A stretch of 64,000 nt of DNA from Diabrotica undecimpunctata. Taxonomy: Eukaryota > Arthropoda > Insecta > Coleoptera > Chrysomelidae. Each line of letters opens with the position of its first letter. Within the stretch, counting starts at the first letter, position 1. The notes below the pieces were generated by a model that worked only from the letters and a program-made list of their open reading frames with translations, did no database searches and was not told where the DNA came from. The DNA is taken from NCBI RefSeq assembly GCF_040954645.1, contig NC_092809.1, positions 132,421,914-132,485,913 of the forward strand, written 5' to 3'. Below are positions 32,421 through 44,104 of this stretch, in pieces. The translations under genes and the position numbers were made by a program.

Positions 32421-33091
32421 CGGGCAATTCGCATTTTAGTGAACTCTAACCTAACCAAGCTCTCAGATGACAGTTAATATACTCTTAAATGGTGTCAGAG
32501 TTGCCAAGTCTCCAGTTTTTTCATACTCTCACATAATATAGAAATGCATATAAAAATTAATAGATTTTAGTTAATTAAAGATAATCAAATGCATAAACAA
32601 TAAAATTTATTAAAATGATATAAAAAATTAATAGTATTAATTAAATTACCGTATATAATAGAAATGCATTGAAATTATATAAAAATTCATAGATTTTAGT
32701 TAAATTAAAGATAATCAATACCTAATAATAAGGTTCTAATAGATAAGATTTGGAAAGTGCCAATTTACAATATTTAACTGCATTTAAAGAGAAAATATTT
32801 GTTTTATACTTATTTAAAACTTGTAGCTTCTCATAACACAAATTATAATTTCGTAAAAGTAACTTATATTTTAAACCTTCGTATACATTTTACAAAAAAA
32901 ATATGGCAAGTTTTATACTTATTTAAAATTTGTAGCTTCTCATAACACAAATTATTATTTCGTAAAAGTAACTTTATATTTGTAACATTCATATACATAT
33001 TTTACTAAAATAAATACGGCAACACTGTGACGCGGTGCCTTGAGGAAATATATTTGGTTAGGTTAGAGTGCACTAAAATGCGAATTTCCCG
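32421..33091. mobile_element. 671-bp MITE with 38-bp terminal inverted repeats
   Basis: The left end (32421-32458, CGGGCAATTCGCATTTTAGT...) and the right end (33054-33091) are inverted copies with two mismatches in 38 bp. The element is flanked by AAAATA on both sides (32415-32420, 33092-33097), a possible 6-bp target duplication. Inside are two internal direct repeats: about 110-bp copies at 32795-32900 and 32915-33020, and copies of an AATAGATTTTAGTTAA block. There is no ORF. The repeats end in TAACCTAACC. Confidence 0.8.
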
Positions 33092-33198
33092 AAAATACGT
33101 TTATTAATAATTTAAACGTTAACACTACTCGTAACTATTGACGCAGATCTTATACCCAATCAACGATAAACACAGCAATAATAATAATCGCTTCACAT

Positions 33199-34524
33199 CA
33201 TCATCATCATAAGTGGCTCGACAATCCGTTGTAGATCTTGGCCTGCTCATAAAGAAGTCGCCACTCCTGTCGATTCCTGGCAACTTCCCTCCATCTTCTG
33301 ACCCTTAGAATCTGTAGGTCTTCTTCCACATCATCAATATATCTCCTTCGTGGTCGTCCTCTACTTCTTGTGCCCTCTGGTTTTGAAAATGTTAATCTCT
33401 TCGTGTATTCGTGATCTGACATCCTAGCAATATGTCTAGCCCGTCTAAGTCTCTGCACTTTAACGAAGTTCATAATATCTGGATCGGTGTATAACTGATA
33501 TAGTTAAAAGTTGTATCTTCGACGCCATAGCCTATTTTCATTTAGGGCCCCAAAAATCTTTCTATGAATTTTTTCTCAAAAAAAAGTCATTTTGAGATAG
33601 AGTCCACGTTTCAACCCCTTATATCAAATCAAAACCGGTCTTATTAAGGTCTTGTATATATTGAGCTTTCCTACACGTTTTGTATTTTTATTTTTTAAAT
33701 GTTTCTTGGGACCGTGAACAGTTCTGTTTGTAACTGCTATGCGTCTTTTTATTTCGTCACTTGTCGTGTTTGTTGCGTTTACTAGTGATCTAAAATATGT
33801 GAATTCTTTGACTTGCTCAAAGGTATGGTTGTTAATTTGAATCCTCTGTTTTATATTTTGGGGGTTTTTAGAAACCAACATATATTTGGTTTTTTCCTCG
33901 TTTACCAAAAGTTCTAATTCACTTGCCGCGTCTACAAGGCTTGTAAAACACTGCACCATGTCTCTCATACTTCTGCCCACTATAAATGTATCGTCAGTGA
34001 ATGAGAGAATTTGACTTAATCTATTAAAAATAGTTCCATTCATCCTCATATTTAATTGTCTGATTGCCTTTTCCACAGCACTATTAAACAGGAGACACGC
34101 CAGCGCGTCCCCCTGTCTTATACAATCATGAATGTTAGAAAACGTAGAGTTTTCTCCTTCAATTCTAACGCATGAGCTTACGTTTTGCATTGTTAGTTGG
34201 GTTAACTTAACTAACTTAGTTGGGATCCCAAAGTCTATCATTGCATTATATAATGCAGTTTGTTTCAAACTGTCAGCGGCTGCTTTGAAGTCGACGAAGA
34301 GATGGTGTGTATCTATGTTATATGTTATATATATATATCTGGTGACTTTTCTAGAATCTGTCTATGTGCTTAAATTTGATGTGTAATTGACTTTCCAGCA
34401 GTAAATCCGCATTGATATTGACCAACAATATCATTTGTAAAATGTTTAAGTCTTTCAAACAATACATTGCCGAAGATTTTATACGCAGATGCTAACAGAG
34501 TAATGCCTCTATAGTTCACCCTTC
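33199..34524 (-). mobile_element. RTE-clade LINE with 13-bp target-site duplication
   Basis: The 13-mer AATCGCTTCACAT flanks the copy exactly (33186-33198 and 34525-34537). The 3' end is an (ATG)n tail, CATCATCATCAT at 33199. The minus-strand frame 33624-34268 encodes RT: FGIPTKLVKLTQLTMQNVSS, CIRQGDALACLLFNSAVEKA, ILSFTDDTFIVGRSMRDMVQ (YADD replaced by FTDD) and YFRSLVNATNTTSDEIKRRI. The C-terminal frame 33207-33473 has RARHIARMSDHEYTKRLTFS and SRGRPRRRYIDDVEEDLQIL. It is 5'-truncated with few frameshifts, so it is moderately young. Confidence 0.9.
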
Positions 34525-34537
34525 AATCGCTTCACAT

Positions 34538-34814
34538 GCGAATTACAATTTATATCTAATAACTCGATCACATATTTCTGTCTAATAATCAGATTGATTG
34601 CCCGTGAAAACAAATGTCGTATATTAATAAACAAACACTTTTCATAACAAGGAAATTGTTTAAAATGCCCTATTCCCGATAAAAGAAAAGCACGTGTATA
34701 CTTCACACCTTATGGAGTGAAGATATCACAAGGAAGATCTAAGTGCGGTAGAGCTATTATATTAAAAGTGTTGCAGTGTTAAATTTTCTGTTTTCTAAAA
34801 TGAAATGTACTTAC
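34538..34814. other. Intron sequence, nothing recognised
   Basis: Neuroligin intron between the RTE insertion and the exon at 34815. No coding or repeat structure seen. Confidence 0.4.
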
Positions 34815-34966
34815 CCAGTTCTCACGAAATTTGCTATGTAGATGAGAAATGATTCAGACAAGGCTAATTCAGACTTAGTATAGTTCTTAGCAAAGTGATT
34901 AAAACCATCTACAAGGGGTGCTCCAAAAATATACGGTAACTCTTCTCCATGAACAGTTCCCATTCT
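34815..34966 (-). CDS. Neuroligin, internal exon with the conserved HGEELPYIFG block
   Basis: The acceptor TTGCAG precedes AGAATGGGAAC and the donor is GTAAGT. It encodes RMGTVHGEELPYIFGAPLVD, then GFNHFAKNYTKSELALSESF and LIYIANFVRTG. The V-H-G-E-E-L-P-Y-I-F-G block aligns with the histidine loop of cholinesterases; the histidine is kept although neuroligins are not enzymes. NYTKSE contains a likely N-glycosylation site (N-Y-T). 152 nt; it starts in phase 0 and ends with two bases of a glycine codon. The upstream intron (34967-47137) is about 12.2 kb. Confidence 0.93.
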
Positions 34967-35455
34967 CTGCAATAAAATAAATTTTATTTAGTTCAAGTTT
35001 TTCACTATTCTCATGCAAATAGATTGTCCGCAACATGTGAGTAATTTTATTTTCCACAAAGTCTGAGTGTGTGAACTATAGCTGGAGTAAACAATGTGTA
35101 CACACACTTTGTTTTGTGTAATGAAACTGCAATGGAACTTGTCATGCAAATGAAACATGTTTTATTGTGGTCAACATTCTCATTCAGGATGCTTTTAGTC
35201 CCTTTGATCACTTTGCTAGAGATAATCGTCAATTAAACCTGGCAGATAATATTCCAAAACTCGATTAAAGCCAAAACGGACAAACATTTGTAACATTCAG
35301 GAAAAATATGAGACCACATCATTGTTAATATTATTGTGCCTATACTAAAAGTAATTATAAGCTTTGATGAAATATATTGCTCATTTAGCACCAAATAAAA
35401 ATGCTTAAGTAATTACTAGGAAATAGTTTTAACCTGTTCTTCTTCCAATTAAATG
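34967..35455. other. Intron sequence, nothing recognised
   Basis: Neuroligin intron. The small minus-strand frame at 35047-35232 has no similarity that I recognise and looks like chance. Confidence 0.4.
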
Positions 35456-35459
35456 AATA

Positions 35460-35620
35460 TAAAATCCACAAGGAAAATAAATTCCTGCAGCTGGCCGTAT
35501 ACCATGTATCACAATAAGAGGTTTAAATCTTTGTATGTAGGTATATTTAAAAAGCCCTTAGAAGGGCTACATCAAAAAACACAAACGTTTTCGTAATAAT
35601 AATTCCATCATCAGGTTAAA
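35460..35620 (-). repeat. Interspersed repeat with hammerhead-like motif, minus strand
   Basis: On the minus strand: CTGATGA (35614-35608), T, a weak hairpin, GAA (35592-35590), palindrome AACGTT (35589-35584), T. It is followed by GATGTAGCCCTTCTAAGGG and, further on, GGTATACGGCCAGCTGCAGG and TTTATTTTCCTTGTGGA. The same downstream order is found on the plus strand after the motif at 45945, so these are copies of one repeat. Confidence 0.5.
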
Positions 35621-35814
35621 AGCCTAAAATAAGTCTAGTAAATGAATATAATGTGAAATTGACGGTAAGGCTCCTTGTCCACGGAGTTACTGGTTTTTGA
35701 TGCGACTGTTTAAATACTGTAGTAACGAAGCAGTTGGATACTCGGTTCTCGTACTCTTAGCGATGCGAAAGTTACTAGAAAAATATTAGTACACCAACCA
35801 ACGTTTTATTTATA

Positions 35815-36290
35815 ATGAGGCAAGTGCAAGAGAAATCATTAGAATACAACAAACTGGCATGTCTATGTTTCGTGGACCTTAAGAAGGCATTTGACCGGGT
35901 CAAATTAAAGGAATTTATCCACTTATTGTAGGCAAGAGAGATACCTCTAGAAATAATTAAAATGATCGAAAATATCTACCAAAACAACACAATAAAAGTA
36001 AAAGTAGAAGAAGAACTAACCGATCCTATTGAAGCTGGCAATGGGATAAGACAGGGAGATTCCCTAAGTCCTCTAATGTTCAACCTGATTATGGATGAAA
36101 TAATAAAAAAAAGTAAGAACTAAAAAAGGATACCAAATGGGAGAAAAACAATTTAAAATAATCTGCTATGCAGACGACGCAATACTACTCTCTCAAAGTG
36201 AAAACGATTTACAACGTATGCCGCACCAATTTTAATATAACCGCCAAAAATTTTAACATGTTAATTTCCCCAAAAAAGACAAATTACAAG
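35815..36290 (+). pseudogene. LINE RT core fragment
   Basis: The plus frame reads YNKLACLCFVDLKKAFDRVK, IKVKVEEELTDPIEAGNGIR, RQGDSLSPLMFNLIMDEIIK and, after a frameshift, IICYADDAILLSQSENDLQR, with YADD intact. It breaks off at FNITAKNFNMLISPKKTN (36285), where a minus-strand piggyBac begins. It is a different LINE family from the (GAA)n type: the RT has F-V-D-L-K-K-A-F-D and G-N-G-I-R-Q-G-D-S-L. Confidence 0.7.
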
Positions 36291-36505
36291 TTTTAAAAAA
36301 GGTTCTGTAACATTCAATCATTTGATCGTATACATCGACACCTCCCATCTTTTGATTATATATGTTAACAACTTTTGGACAAGTTACTTCGACATGTTTT
36401 TTTTCTTGTTTGTTCCATCTCTTGACGTTTTGTAAAGGTTTTACTCCAAAAGCCGTGGAAGCCATAATTACGGATTTATTATCTTTCCACTTTGTCAAGC
36501 ATCCC
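36290..36505 (-). pseudogene. piggyBac-like transposase, C-terminal catalytic part
   Basis: The minus strand reads MTKWKDNKSVIMASTAFGV and PKVVNIYNQKMGGVDVYDQM followed by IECYR. K-M-G-G-V-D-x-x-D-Q carries the last catalytic aspartate region of DDE_Tnp_1_7. It is the continuation of the transposase at 38586-39764, separated from it by a plus-strand LINE. The C-terminal end runs into another LINE at about 36290, so the cysteine-rich domain is missing. Confidence 0.8.
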
Positions 36506-38585
36506 CATCTCTGATTATATCAATACGTACAGGAAATGCTATCTAAAACTACTCAAAGTAGCCAAAAAATCCTACTTTCATAATCGCCTAACAAGCTCCA
36601 AAAATATTTCAAAAGAAACTTGGTCAATAATAAACGATTTTTGAAATAAAACCAGTGTAGCGAATCAAACCTTTTCTTTTCCTAACCCCGAAAATCTAAA
36701 TGATTACTTTGTTAATGTGAGTAAAAATATAACCTCAACTATTTCGCCACAACAAGATCCAGTTTTCTATCTCCTTAATTCAAAAAACATTGCTGATACC
36801 TACTTTTTAAGACCAGTTGATAAGACTGAACTCATTCGAACGTAGTATAAAAAGCAAATTGTCCGGTAGTACAGATGGATTATCTATTAAAATTTTCTCA
36901 AATCTTCCGCATAATGTATTGGAGGTCATGGTCTCGCTAGTAAATGATTCCCTTGAAAAAGGTACATTCCCTAACTGCCTAAAGACTGCCATCATTATTC
37001 CTCTTCATAAAGGTGGAGACAAATCTGATGCCTACAACTATAGACCTATTGCCTTGTTACCAGAACTATCAAAAATTATTGAAAAGCTTATAAAAGTTCG
37101 ACTTATCCCCTTTCTCCTTAAACATAATATTTTATCGCAAAATCAGTTCGGCTTTTTGTCTAATAAATGTACTAGTGATGCCATGTTTTCTGTGTTACAT
37201 GAGGTATATCTATCACTAAATAGTAACCTCTCCTCCGCCACCGTTTTCTGCGACTATTCCAAAGCCTTTGACTGCGTAAATCGCGACATTCTATTAAAAA
37301 AATTAACTTTCTATGGAATTCGGGGTGTGTCTTTGAATTGATTCAAAACTTACTTGGTAGGTAGGAAACAATTGGTTAGAATAAAAGACACCGCCTCTAG
37401 TTGTAAATACATTGAGTGTGGAGTACCGCAAGGTTCAGTATTAGGTCCCATTCTTTTTTTACTTTTCATTAATGACATTACTTACTTGAAAATTAAAGGG
37501 AAAATTTTTCTATTTGCTGATGATACCAGTATTACTTGGAGCAGCTCTAATATTTCAACGCTTCATTCAATTATAACCGCTGATTTGCTTATAATCAAGG
37601 CTTGGTCAGACTCCAACTTACTTAGCTATAACGTGGACAAGACAGTAGCATTATCTTATAAAGGAGTCATTCAACCCTTGCTTTTGAATGAGAGCCAAAT
37701 CAGTATCGTTAATTCCGTGAAATTTCTAGGTATTCTTGTCGATAGCGATCTTAAATGGTCCTTGCACACTGACTCCTTAAGGAAGAAACTAGCCTCAGCT
37801 TGCTTTGCAATAAGATCTGTTTCAAAGGAACTAAATTTATCTTCTGTCAAAATTGCATATTTCTCATTGTTCGAGTCCCATCTTCGATATGGGCTTCCAT
37901 TTTGGGGTTCTAGTACAGCGGCCCAATTTGATACTATTTTTAAGTTGCAAAAAAGAGCAATTCGTTATCTATCTGGTCTCAAACAAACAACTCATTGCAA
38001 GACCTACTTCAAAAATCACGGAATTTTGACGCTTCCCTCTTTATTTATTTTGGAAACGGTTTGTTTGATTCGCAAGCATCTAAACATTTTTCCCGATAGA
38101 CCTGATCATGGCTACTCCATTAGAAATTCGGATTGTAACGTTTATTTGCCGATCCCGTCCACTCAGCTAGTAAAGAATTCTATCCTATATAGTGCAAAAA
38201 AACTTTATAATCACCTTCCAAGAGAAATTAAATCCGCAACATCTTTCATTAAGTTTCGTAAGATAACAAAAATCTATCTCTCTGAAAGACCATATTATTC
38301 AGTTGACGAGTTTCTTAATGTATAAAAAAGAAACAAAATTAGTATTGTTTATAATTACATTTGGGTGTCTCAAGCAGTGGCTACAATTTGTCTCATTTGT
38401 TGTTGTCTGTACAAATTATGTAAGTGATACAATAATTTTACTAATTTAAAATTGTATTGTTCTGTTTTTTTATTATATTTGTTTTTGTTTTATACTTTTT
38501 GTACTTTTTGACTGATTTTTTTTTAGCTTTGTCCATAAAATTGTTCAATAATTTTCAGTGACAATAAAGCATATTTCTATTCTAT
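36506..38585 (+). mobile_element. LINE (I/Jockey-like) with one in-frame stop and (TTCTA)n tail
   Basis: Two abutting frames (36817-37341 and 37354-38325) are in phase and separated by a single TGA, where the family has tryptophan (GVSLN-stop-FKTYLVGRKQ). Together they hold the RT: IIIPLHKGGDKSDAYNYRPI, LLKHNILSQNQFGFLSNKCT, VFCDYSKAFDCVNRDILLKK, CGVPQGSVLGPILFLLFIND, KIFLFADDTSITWSS (FADD), then YGLPFWGSSTAAQFDTIFKL and a conserved C-terminus. Upstream linker sequence (36510-36816) has stops. The 3' end is AATAAAGCATATTTCTATTC with a TTCTA repeat. It is inserted in a piggyBac transposase. Apart from the stop it is one of the best-preserved LINE frames here. Confidence 0.9.
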
Positions 38586-39764
38586 TCTATACCTTTTTGT
38601 CACTTCTTACGTATTCTTCTGACTGACCTCTTTTCGTTTCTTTGTCTTTTTTAAATACACATCTCTTTGTTCTGTTTGGCATAATTGTTCCCGTTCCTTC
38701 TATTTTCAGTTCAAGCAATTTATCAAATAATGATAAAGTCGAAAAATATCTATCAAAGAAGACGCAACTTTCCGGAGGCAAGGTTTCTGCTAGGCGAAGA
38801 ACGACCGACGGTCCTAAACTGAGTTCTTTATTTTTCAGCGGAGTCAGAGAGCCAGGTAAATTTCAAAATCAAGTACTGTGCCACAAAATATCGTCAAAAC
38901 AAAATTTTTTAGGCCAACAGGTCTCGGCTTATTTTTTACAAATTGTCGTATTGGGCATCGGCCCAAAAAGGGTATCATTTGTTCATCAATTGAAAATGAC
39001 GTCCCACGTAGTCTCTGAATTTCTAGACATCTTTTTCTTACTCTATCTATCATCGGCTGAATTTTCCAAAGGCGATTTTGCAGTTTTATCTCTTCAGTTA
39101 CCGATAAATTATCTACAACGTGAAAGTTTGTGCGTAATTTGTAAAATCTGTCTCGACTCATTACATTAGCTATGATTGGTAATCGGTACTTTACACTCCA
39201 GTAAAGATGTATTCTGGGAAACTTAAAACATCCCATGACCGTATGCATACCAAAAATTGTTTGATTTCTTCGGGAAAAATATCTGGTTTTATTTCCTTGC
39301 CAGTCTCTTGCAAATAGTATTGCGAAGTTAGTTTTGCTCCCATTTAAAAAAAAATCATCATCTAAATATCGACTGAAATAAACAAATGTACTCAAAATGT
39401 CGTTGATATCATCAGTCCCATTGGATTCTTCCGAAATATTCTTGCTTGCGAATGAATCTTTGGTCCATTTTATGCCTACGGAAGGTACATTTTTGCTCGT
39501 AGAAGGTTCAGGATTTTCCTCTTCGATGTTATTTTCCTCATCAGACTCTTTATCAGCCATGTTTGGCTCAAAATAATCATCATCATAGTTGCTTTCAATC
39601 TCTAAATCGGACCCACATTCATCTATCAGTTCATAAATTTTATCCGGATTAGCCGTAAGTTCGTCCAAGTTAACCTTTCTTGTATCTCCTGCAACAAAAA
39701 ACATAGCTGGTTCTGTCTGTTTTTTTTTTTCGATTTTTACTGTGTTAACTCCCGAACCCCACAA
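38586..39764 (-). pseudogene. piggyBac-like transposase, N-terminal and central parts
   Basis: The minus-strand frame 38844-39764 encodes an acidic N-terminus (ECGSDLEIESNYDDDYFEPN), then IKWTKDSFASKNIS, FAILFARDWQGNKTRYFSRR, VMGCFKFPRIHLYWSVKYRL and SFSIDEQMIPFLGRCPIRQF, which contains the first catalytic D (S-I-D-E-Q-M). The second frame 38587-38781 has SCVFFDRYFSTLSLFDKLLE with the second D. A frameshift near 38800 separates them, and the C-terminal part continues at 36505 beyond the LINE. It lies in the 12-kb neuroligin intron. Confidence 0.85.
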
Positions 39765-39854
39765 TTGTGATCTAGCGCCAAAAGTAACTCATAAGAACAT
39801 AACCTTTAATATATTTAATCTTTATTTTGTACGAAACTTAGTGAAACTAAACCT

Positions 39855-41748
39855 CATCATCATAATCAGTGGCATTACAGCTCGTTATGAGCCAAAGCCT
39901 TCTTCAGAACAATCTTCCATTCGCCCCTGTCTCTGGCAACTCTTCTCCATGCTTTAACTCTGATGGATTTTAGATCATCCTCTATGTAATCTTGATACCT
40001 AAGTTTTGGTCTTCCTCTGGCTCGTCTTTCCACTGGTCCTCTTCGGTCGAAAATTTTTCTGATCGTTGCATCTACATCTCGACTAATTACATGTCCTATC
40101 CATCGAATGCCTGCTAATTTAATACATTTTACAACGTCAGGTTCCCCAAAACTTCTATATAACTCAAAGTTGTAGCGCCTACGCCACAAACCCTGTTCTT
40201 GGACTCCTCGATATATTTTCCTTAGAATTTTTCTCTCGAAACGTTTAAGCAATTCTTGGTCGTTCTGTGTAAGTGACCACGTTTCAGACCCATATGTTAA
40301 CACTGGCTTTATTAGTGTTTTATATATGGTAACTTTAATTTTTCTGGGTAGTTTTGGGGCCATATGTTTCCTCAAGCCATAATAGCACTTATTGGCAAGC
40401 ACTATTCTTCTTTTAATTTCTTCGCTGACATTGTTATCTTTGGTCAGCAGCGAGCCCAGGTAGACGAAGGTGTCCACACCTTCCAGTTCCAGATCATCAA
40501 TTAATAGTCTAGGTATCTTGTTGCCTGATCTAGTACAATACATTATACTTGGTTTTCTGTGCGTTTATTTTTAATCCCATTTTAAGTGCAGATGCCCTTA
40601 GTGATCGAAATGCTTCGATCAAAGATTCTGTGGACCTAGCAATAATGTCTATGTCATCTGCATATCCGACCACTTATACAGATTTATTAAAGATGGTGCC
40701 ATTCGTATTAATATGGCACTCTCGAATTACTTTTTCTAGTGCAAGGTCAAATAAGAGACACGACAGTCCATCTCCCTGTCTCAGTCCACTTTTACAATGG
40801 AAGCGTCTGGAAAAGTCGTTTTGGATTCTGACTACACTCTCTACGCCTGTGAGTGTAAGTTTTGTCTGTTGATTGAGTCGTATGCGACTTTGAGATCCAC
40901 GAATATGTAGTGGGTGTCGACTCCGAACTCAAGCGTTTTCTCAAGAATCTGCCTGACTGTGAAGATTTGATCCGTTGTTGATTTATTGGGTCGGAAACCG
41001 CACTGGTAGTTCCCAACTATTTGTTCAGCATAGGAATCAATCTTCTGTACAATACATTGGACAATACTTTATATGCCACGTTAAGTAGGGTGATGCCTCT
41101 ATAATTATTACACACCATCACATCTCCCTCTTTGTGAAGAGGATGCATTACACCTAATTTCCAGTCCGCGGGCGTTTCCTTCCGTTGCCAGATTTTGGTT
41201 ACTAATTTATGCATGTGTTTAAAAAGGGTGTCACCACCATTCTTAAAGAGTTCGGCAGGAAGATTGTCCAAACCGGGGGCTTTGTTATTTTTCAGTTTTG
41301 AAATGGCTTCTCTAATTTATTCTTCGGTGGGGGGCGGCTCTTGAGCGTTTTCATCCATTTCAGGCAAAGTAATTTCTATTTGGTCTTCTTCACGACTATC
41401 GCTAAGCAGTTCTTCAAAATGATTCGCCCACCTGTTTAGTATCTGTTCTTTGTCACTAATTATGGAACCATCTCTGTCTTTACATGCTGTTATTCTGGGT
41501 TTGAATTCTTTTCTGCAGCTGTTTATCTTCTGGTAGAATTTTTGCGAGTCCTCTCAATCTCGTTTAGAGCGTTTTCGTATGGCTCTTTCTTTTTTCTTCT
41601 AAACGTCCTTTTTTCTTCTCGTCTAAGATTTTCATAGTCTTCCAGGTTTGATCTCGTTCTGCGCTGCTGAAGTCTCTTATATGCTTCATTTTTCTGTTGG
41701 TTAATGGATCTACATTCTTCGTCAAACCAATCTTCGTTTATTTTAGCC
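39855..41748 (-). mobile_element. RTE-clade LINE with 11-bp target-site duplication
   Basis: AAACTAAACCT flanks the copy exactly (39844-39854 and 41749-41759). The 3' end is CATCATCATAATCAGTGGC at 39855. Minus-strand frames encode the linker (INEDWFDEECRSINQQKNEA), RT (ADWKLGVMHPLHKEGDVMVC, SGLRQGDGLSCLLFDLALEK, VVGYADDIDIIARSTESLIE) and the C-terminal domain 39875-40543 (ELEGVDTFVYLGSLLTKDNN, YGSETWSLTQNDQELLKRFE, YNFELYRSFGEPDVVKCIKL, RGRPKLRYQDYIEDDLKSIR). It is 5'-truncated within the endonuclease-RT linker, with several frameshifts. It sits upstream of the piggyBac transposase frame. Confidence 0.9.
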
Positions 41749-41759
41749 AAACTAAACCT

Positions 41760-42945
41760 ATTTAAAGCAATAATACTCATCAAATATGTTTTAAACTGAT
41801 TCTCAGTAATACATACTATTTTTTGCCATTGCAGTACACACAAGTAAATTATTAAAAATAAATTATTACGAACAACGTCCGTTCATACTCTAATCACGTC
41901 AAAGAATGAGAAGGGAGACGAACGGTACCGATTCAGCGTGACTACTCGCACCTAGCACAGTCATGTCGTGCGGGATCGATTCGTGAAAATTTGATTTTAA
42001 GCCTAAAACAGCATTTGGATTAGACTCCCACAATTGTAACATCATGGAGTTTAAGGGTTATACACGTTTGCTTAGCTGTCGAGAAGATTTTCCATAATAT
42101 TCCAAACAAATCGAAACCATGGTCGAAACTTCTCGGAGGAACGGTAAGTTGCGAGGATGTTTGATATCTGTCGTAAATGATAGAGAGCACATGAGAAATA
42201 TTTAGCTAGCATTGTACATTTCCTGGAAACTCTAGTTTACCTATATGGATGTAGCTGAGCGACAATGATAAGTCTCAATAAATTAACCCATTTTCAGTAA
42301 TTTTGACAAATTTTTTTTTCAGTTAAAATTGTCAACATTTAATATACGTCGTAATTTATTATTATATGAAAAAGGTGGGGGGCGCCATGAAAATGGAGCC
42401 CCGAGTACTATAAGGTTCAAAAACGCTACTTTAAACATAGAAACCCCTCTTCTAAAAAAATCTAATACTCATTTTTGTCTTTAATTATAATAAACGGTAA
42501 AAACAATAAAGTGTATAAATTTTTTATCAATGTAACGATAAAACTGGAATAAATAAATACTCACAAATCCAAATTTTATTAAAAAATATGAAAAAAATAG
42601 TGAATTATTGATACATGTTTGGTCTATAAGAAGATTACCTATGTTTATATATTCCCTGAATTCTAAAGCTTAAATAATTAATTTTCACCAAATTGATTTC
42701 GCTGTATTCGTTGTATAACATTTCGAAACTAATTATTATAAAATTGCTATTTTCATATATAAGAGCTCAACATTAGTACAATTAAACCAATAGAACAGCT
42801 TTTCTTTAGGATTTTAAATCATGTAAAGGTGTCCTTTAAAGAACTGTAGCAACATGCAAACCGCCATGAAAATCATGAACTATGTAAACAAGTTAAAAAT
42901 TTGGGCTGAGAGTTCAAGCCACAATTTCAAGCGATTTAAGACCAT
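41760..42945. other. Intron sequence; no gene recognised
   Basis: Probably the former 5' flank of the piggyBac element followed by AT-rich intron DNA. CCCACAATTGTGATC near 39755 and CCCACAATTGTAACATC near 42030 are similar, on opposite sides of the RTE insertion, but terminal repeats could not be defined. Confidence 0.35.
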
Positions 42946-42949
42946 AATG

Positions 42950-43110
42950 GAGAAATAAAAATCGACATAGAGAGCATTGCGGAAACCTGCATAAATTGCT
43001 GCTCAGAATTATTTAAAGACACTTCAAAAGATGCATCCGTTTCAGAGCACAAAAAATATGCAATTAAAAAGGCAGAACCTCATTTTACGAGCAGAAGTAG
43101 AGAAGTTTTT
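42950..43110 (+). pseudogene. Short LINE fragment, same family as 10695-12010
   Basis: The reading KIDIESIAETCINCCSELFK corresponds to TDIESIAETWKNFCSELYKD at 10740. Only this pre-RT segment is present. The sequence after it (43110-43740) shows nothing recognisable. Confidence 0.55.
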
Positions 43111-43739
43111 TGCATCTTTTTTGGGGTCTCAAAATTGACATTATCAGCAAAATTTAGCTTGTTCGTATGATTTTTATAGGTTCAGTGGCATTTTCGTCAC
43201 TGACGACTGGTAAGCACCACATGTACAATTAAGTTCTACTAGTGATTGGGAGCCATTTGTTTTGTTGTATAGAGGATCATAAAAAAAACTTTTTGGCCAA
43301 ATAATAAGGTCATCTACCGTTGCCTTTCACGATTTTTCTTATAACCAGGGCGTTCCGATTTGATGGCACCAAAAGCTCATGTTTTGCTCTTTTCTGTTAG
43401 CGTTACCTAGGAAGAACCATGTGGAGGTGAGAATCGAGCATGCTAGCAGACGTACTATTTAGCAATTTCATCCAGATTTTATCGCCACGTGCCTTCTAAC
43501 CACAATGTATCATAAAATGGAAATAACACATTTTTATGGTTAATATATCTTCTTCTTCTTCGATTCTTCGAAATTAAGTGCCTAAAATAAATTATTATTA
43601 TTTTATGACTTCTTTTTTTTAACAACAGGTTTTGTATCTTTAGAGTTTCAGAGGTAATCAGTTCTTTATTTCCAATTAATTGTCATTTCAGAACTAAAAA
43701 CACCTTTCCTTGTCATTCCCTTAGCCCTTGTCAGGGCAT

Positions 43740-44075
43740 GGTGACACTCTAAATATTATTAACTTGCTGTCTTTAGTGGCTATGATCCTGTGCCAGATGG
43801 ACGGCTTTATGTAGGGAATTTCCCTACATATAGTGTATTTATTTGATATGCCCATTGTATGGTTTCATAGTCCCATTCTGGTTATGTGACCGAAGTACTT
43901 AATTAAGATATGATCGGTTTAGTTTTTTAAAAGCCTTCTATAAAAGCCTAAATTTTCCCCTTGGTGTTTGTGCGGTAGATTATTATTTGCTTGATCTACG
44001 ATCATTATTTTTATTTTTCCAGTGTTGATCTGAAGTCCTTATTCTTTGATTATCTGGCCTAGCCGTTCGAGGACG
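43740..44075 (-). pseudogene. Short LINE fragment, same family as 10695-12010
   Basis: The minus strand reads DNQRIRTSDQHWKNKNNDRR, matching the frame-shifted relic at 11660-11730. Further down it matches the stretch near 11940-12000. It is only a post-RT remnant, in inverted orientation to the piece at 42950. Confidence 0.45.
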
Positions 44076-44104
44076 ATATTTCCCATTATACTCCAGAGGA
44101 AGCA

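Noticed and set aside
38642..39169. 175-codon forward ORF
   Set aside because: Antisense shadow of the piggyBac transposase.
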